A stretch of DNA of 5,032 nucleotides, taken from assembly GCA_029865195.1 (NCBI GenBank), contig JAOUHH010000204.1, positions 1 to 5,032 of the forward strand, written 5' to 3'. This document shows positions 4,575 through 5,032 of the stretch, piece by piece (positions within the stretch are counted from its first letter, which is position 1; every line of letters begins with the position of its first letter). The translations under genes and the position numbers were made by a program. The notes below the pieces were generated by a model. It saw only the letters and a program-made list of their open reading frames with translations. It was not told the origin of the DNA and did no database searches. This stretch comes from Desulfobulbaceae bacterium (GTDB taxonomy: Bacteria > Desulfobacterota > Desulfobulbia > Desulfobulbales > UBA5123).

Positions 4575-5032
4575 TGCAGTTTGTCGCCCTCGACAAACTG
4601 ATCGCGATGGGGCGCGCCAATTCGTTATGGCCCATGACCTTCGGCTTGGCCTGCTGCGCCATTGAGATGATGGCCACCGGCTGTGCCCGCTTCGACCTCG
4701 ACCGGTTCGGCGCCGGCGTGTTCCGCCCCGCCCCCAAGCAGTCCGACGTGATGATCGTCGCCGGCACCATCAGCAAAAAGATGGCCCCGGCCATCGAGAC
4801 CCTCTACGAGCAGATGCCGCACCCCAAATGGGTGATCGCCCTTGGCAACTGCGCCATCTCCGGCGGCCCCTTTGTCTTTGAGGGGCAGTACGGCATCGTC
4901 GAGGGTGCCGACAAGTTCCTGCCCGTCGATGTTTTTATCCCCGGCTGCCCGCCGCGGCCGGAGGCGTTGATCGAGGGCATCCTTGAGCTTGAGGAAAAGA
5001 TAACGGGTTCACGCCGGTGGCCCCGGGTGGAG
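4544..5032 (+). CDS. nuoB: NADH-quinone oxidoreductase subunit B (3' end outside window)
   Basis: NuoB (PSST/Nqo6 homologue) holds iron-sulfur cluster N2, the last electron carrier before quinone in complex I, at the junction of the peripheral and membrane arms. All 163 codons from GTG 4544 to the window edge are open, and the family is about 160-190 residues, so little is probably missing. The four expected N2 ligands are present: tandem Cys37-Cys38 in FGLACCAIEMM, Cys103 in GNCAISGG, and Cys135 in PGCPPRPEA. A fifth cysteine, Cys47, lies in MATGCARFD. The SLWPMTFG stretch (27-34), DLDRFG (51-56) and VAGTISKKMAP (72-82) are also family-typical. An alternative GTG at 4574 would remove ten residues. 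The NiFe-hydrogenase small subunit shares this fold, but the CC pair and the nuoA neighbour settle the identity. No stop is visible, so a fusion to the next subunit cannot be excluded. Confidence 0.95.
   Translation, partial: MGTESIQSPIVQFVALDKLIAMGRANSLWPMTFGLACCAIEMMATGCARFDLDRFGAGVFRPAPKQSDVMIVAGTISKKMAPAIETLYEQMPHPKWVIALGNCAISGGPFVFEGQYGIVEGADKFLPVDVFIPGCPPRPEALIEGILELEEKITGSRRWPRVE

Noticed and set aside
4402..4665. + strand open frame overlapping nuoA and nuoB in a third frame
   Set aside because: It is an alternative-frame reading of two well-supported genes, rich in Arg, Ser and Trp without motifs.
1..5032. CRISPR arrays, insertion sequences, tRNA or rRNA genes, attachment sites
   Set aside because: I saw no regularly spaced repeats, no transposase-like frames or terminal repeats, and no tRNA- or rRNA-like stretches; the window is almost fully occupied by core metabolic genes.

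Overview
The window is a GC-rich, gene-dense bacterial stretch with every supported gene on the + strand. It holds the end of a peptidoglycan-recycling gene (mpl), a complete three-subunit proton-translocating NAD(P) transhydrogenase (split pntA in two genes, then pntB), and the first two genes of a respiratory complex I cluster (nuoA and the start of nuoB). The NuoB and NuoA sequence style, a three-gene transhydrogenase and an Mpl homologue point to a Gram-negative bacterium, most likely in Desulfobacterota (the former Deltaproteobacteria, Desulfuromonadales/Desulfobulbales type). That placement is an impression from remembered family sequences and is only moderately certain.

Layout. Bases 1-875 are the last 290 codons of mpl. 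A 9-bp hairpin sits on its stop codon, and a classical intrinsic terminator with a seven-T tail (920-961) follows. A promoter with a perfect TTGACA box (972-999) and a palindrome over the expected transcription start (1001-1014) then precede the transhydrogenase genes pntAA (1091-2233), pntAB (2233-2517, sharing one base) and pntB (2597-3979). A 202-bp AT-richer spacer follows, with a second promoter-like element that shares the 11-mer TTTTCTTGACA with the first and has a related palindrome just upstream. nuoA (4182-4574, GTG start) and nuoB (4544 to the window edge, GTG start) overlap by 31 bases.

How the genes fit together. Transhydrogenase uses the proton motive force to drive hydride transfer from NADH to NADP+, supplying NADPH. 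Complex I uses NADH oxidation to build that force. The two units lie side by side and may share promoter architecture, which makes a common redox-responsive control plausible but unproven.

This is mostly ordinary core metabolism, and I found no new defence or mobile system. The two points most worth following are the absence of any histidine at the known proton-channel positions of the transhydrogenase membrane domain, and the pair of similar palindromes (TGAAY-N4-RTTCA) next to the two promoters.
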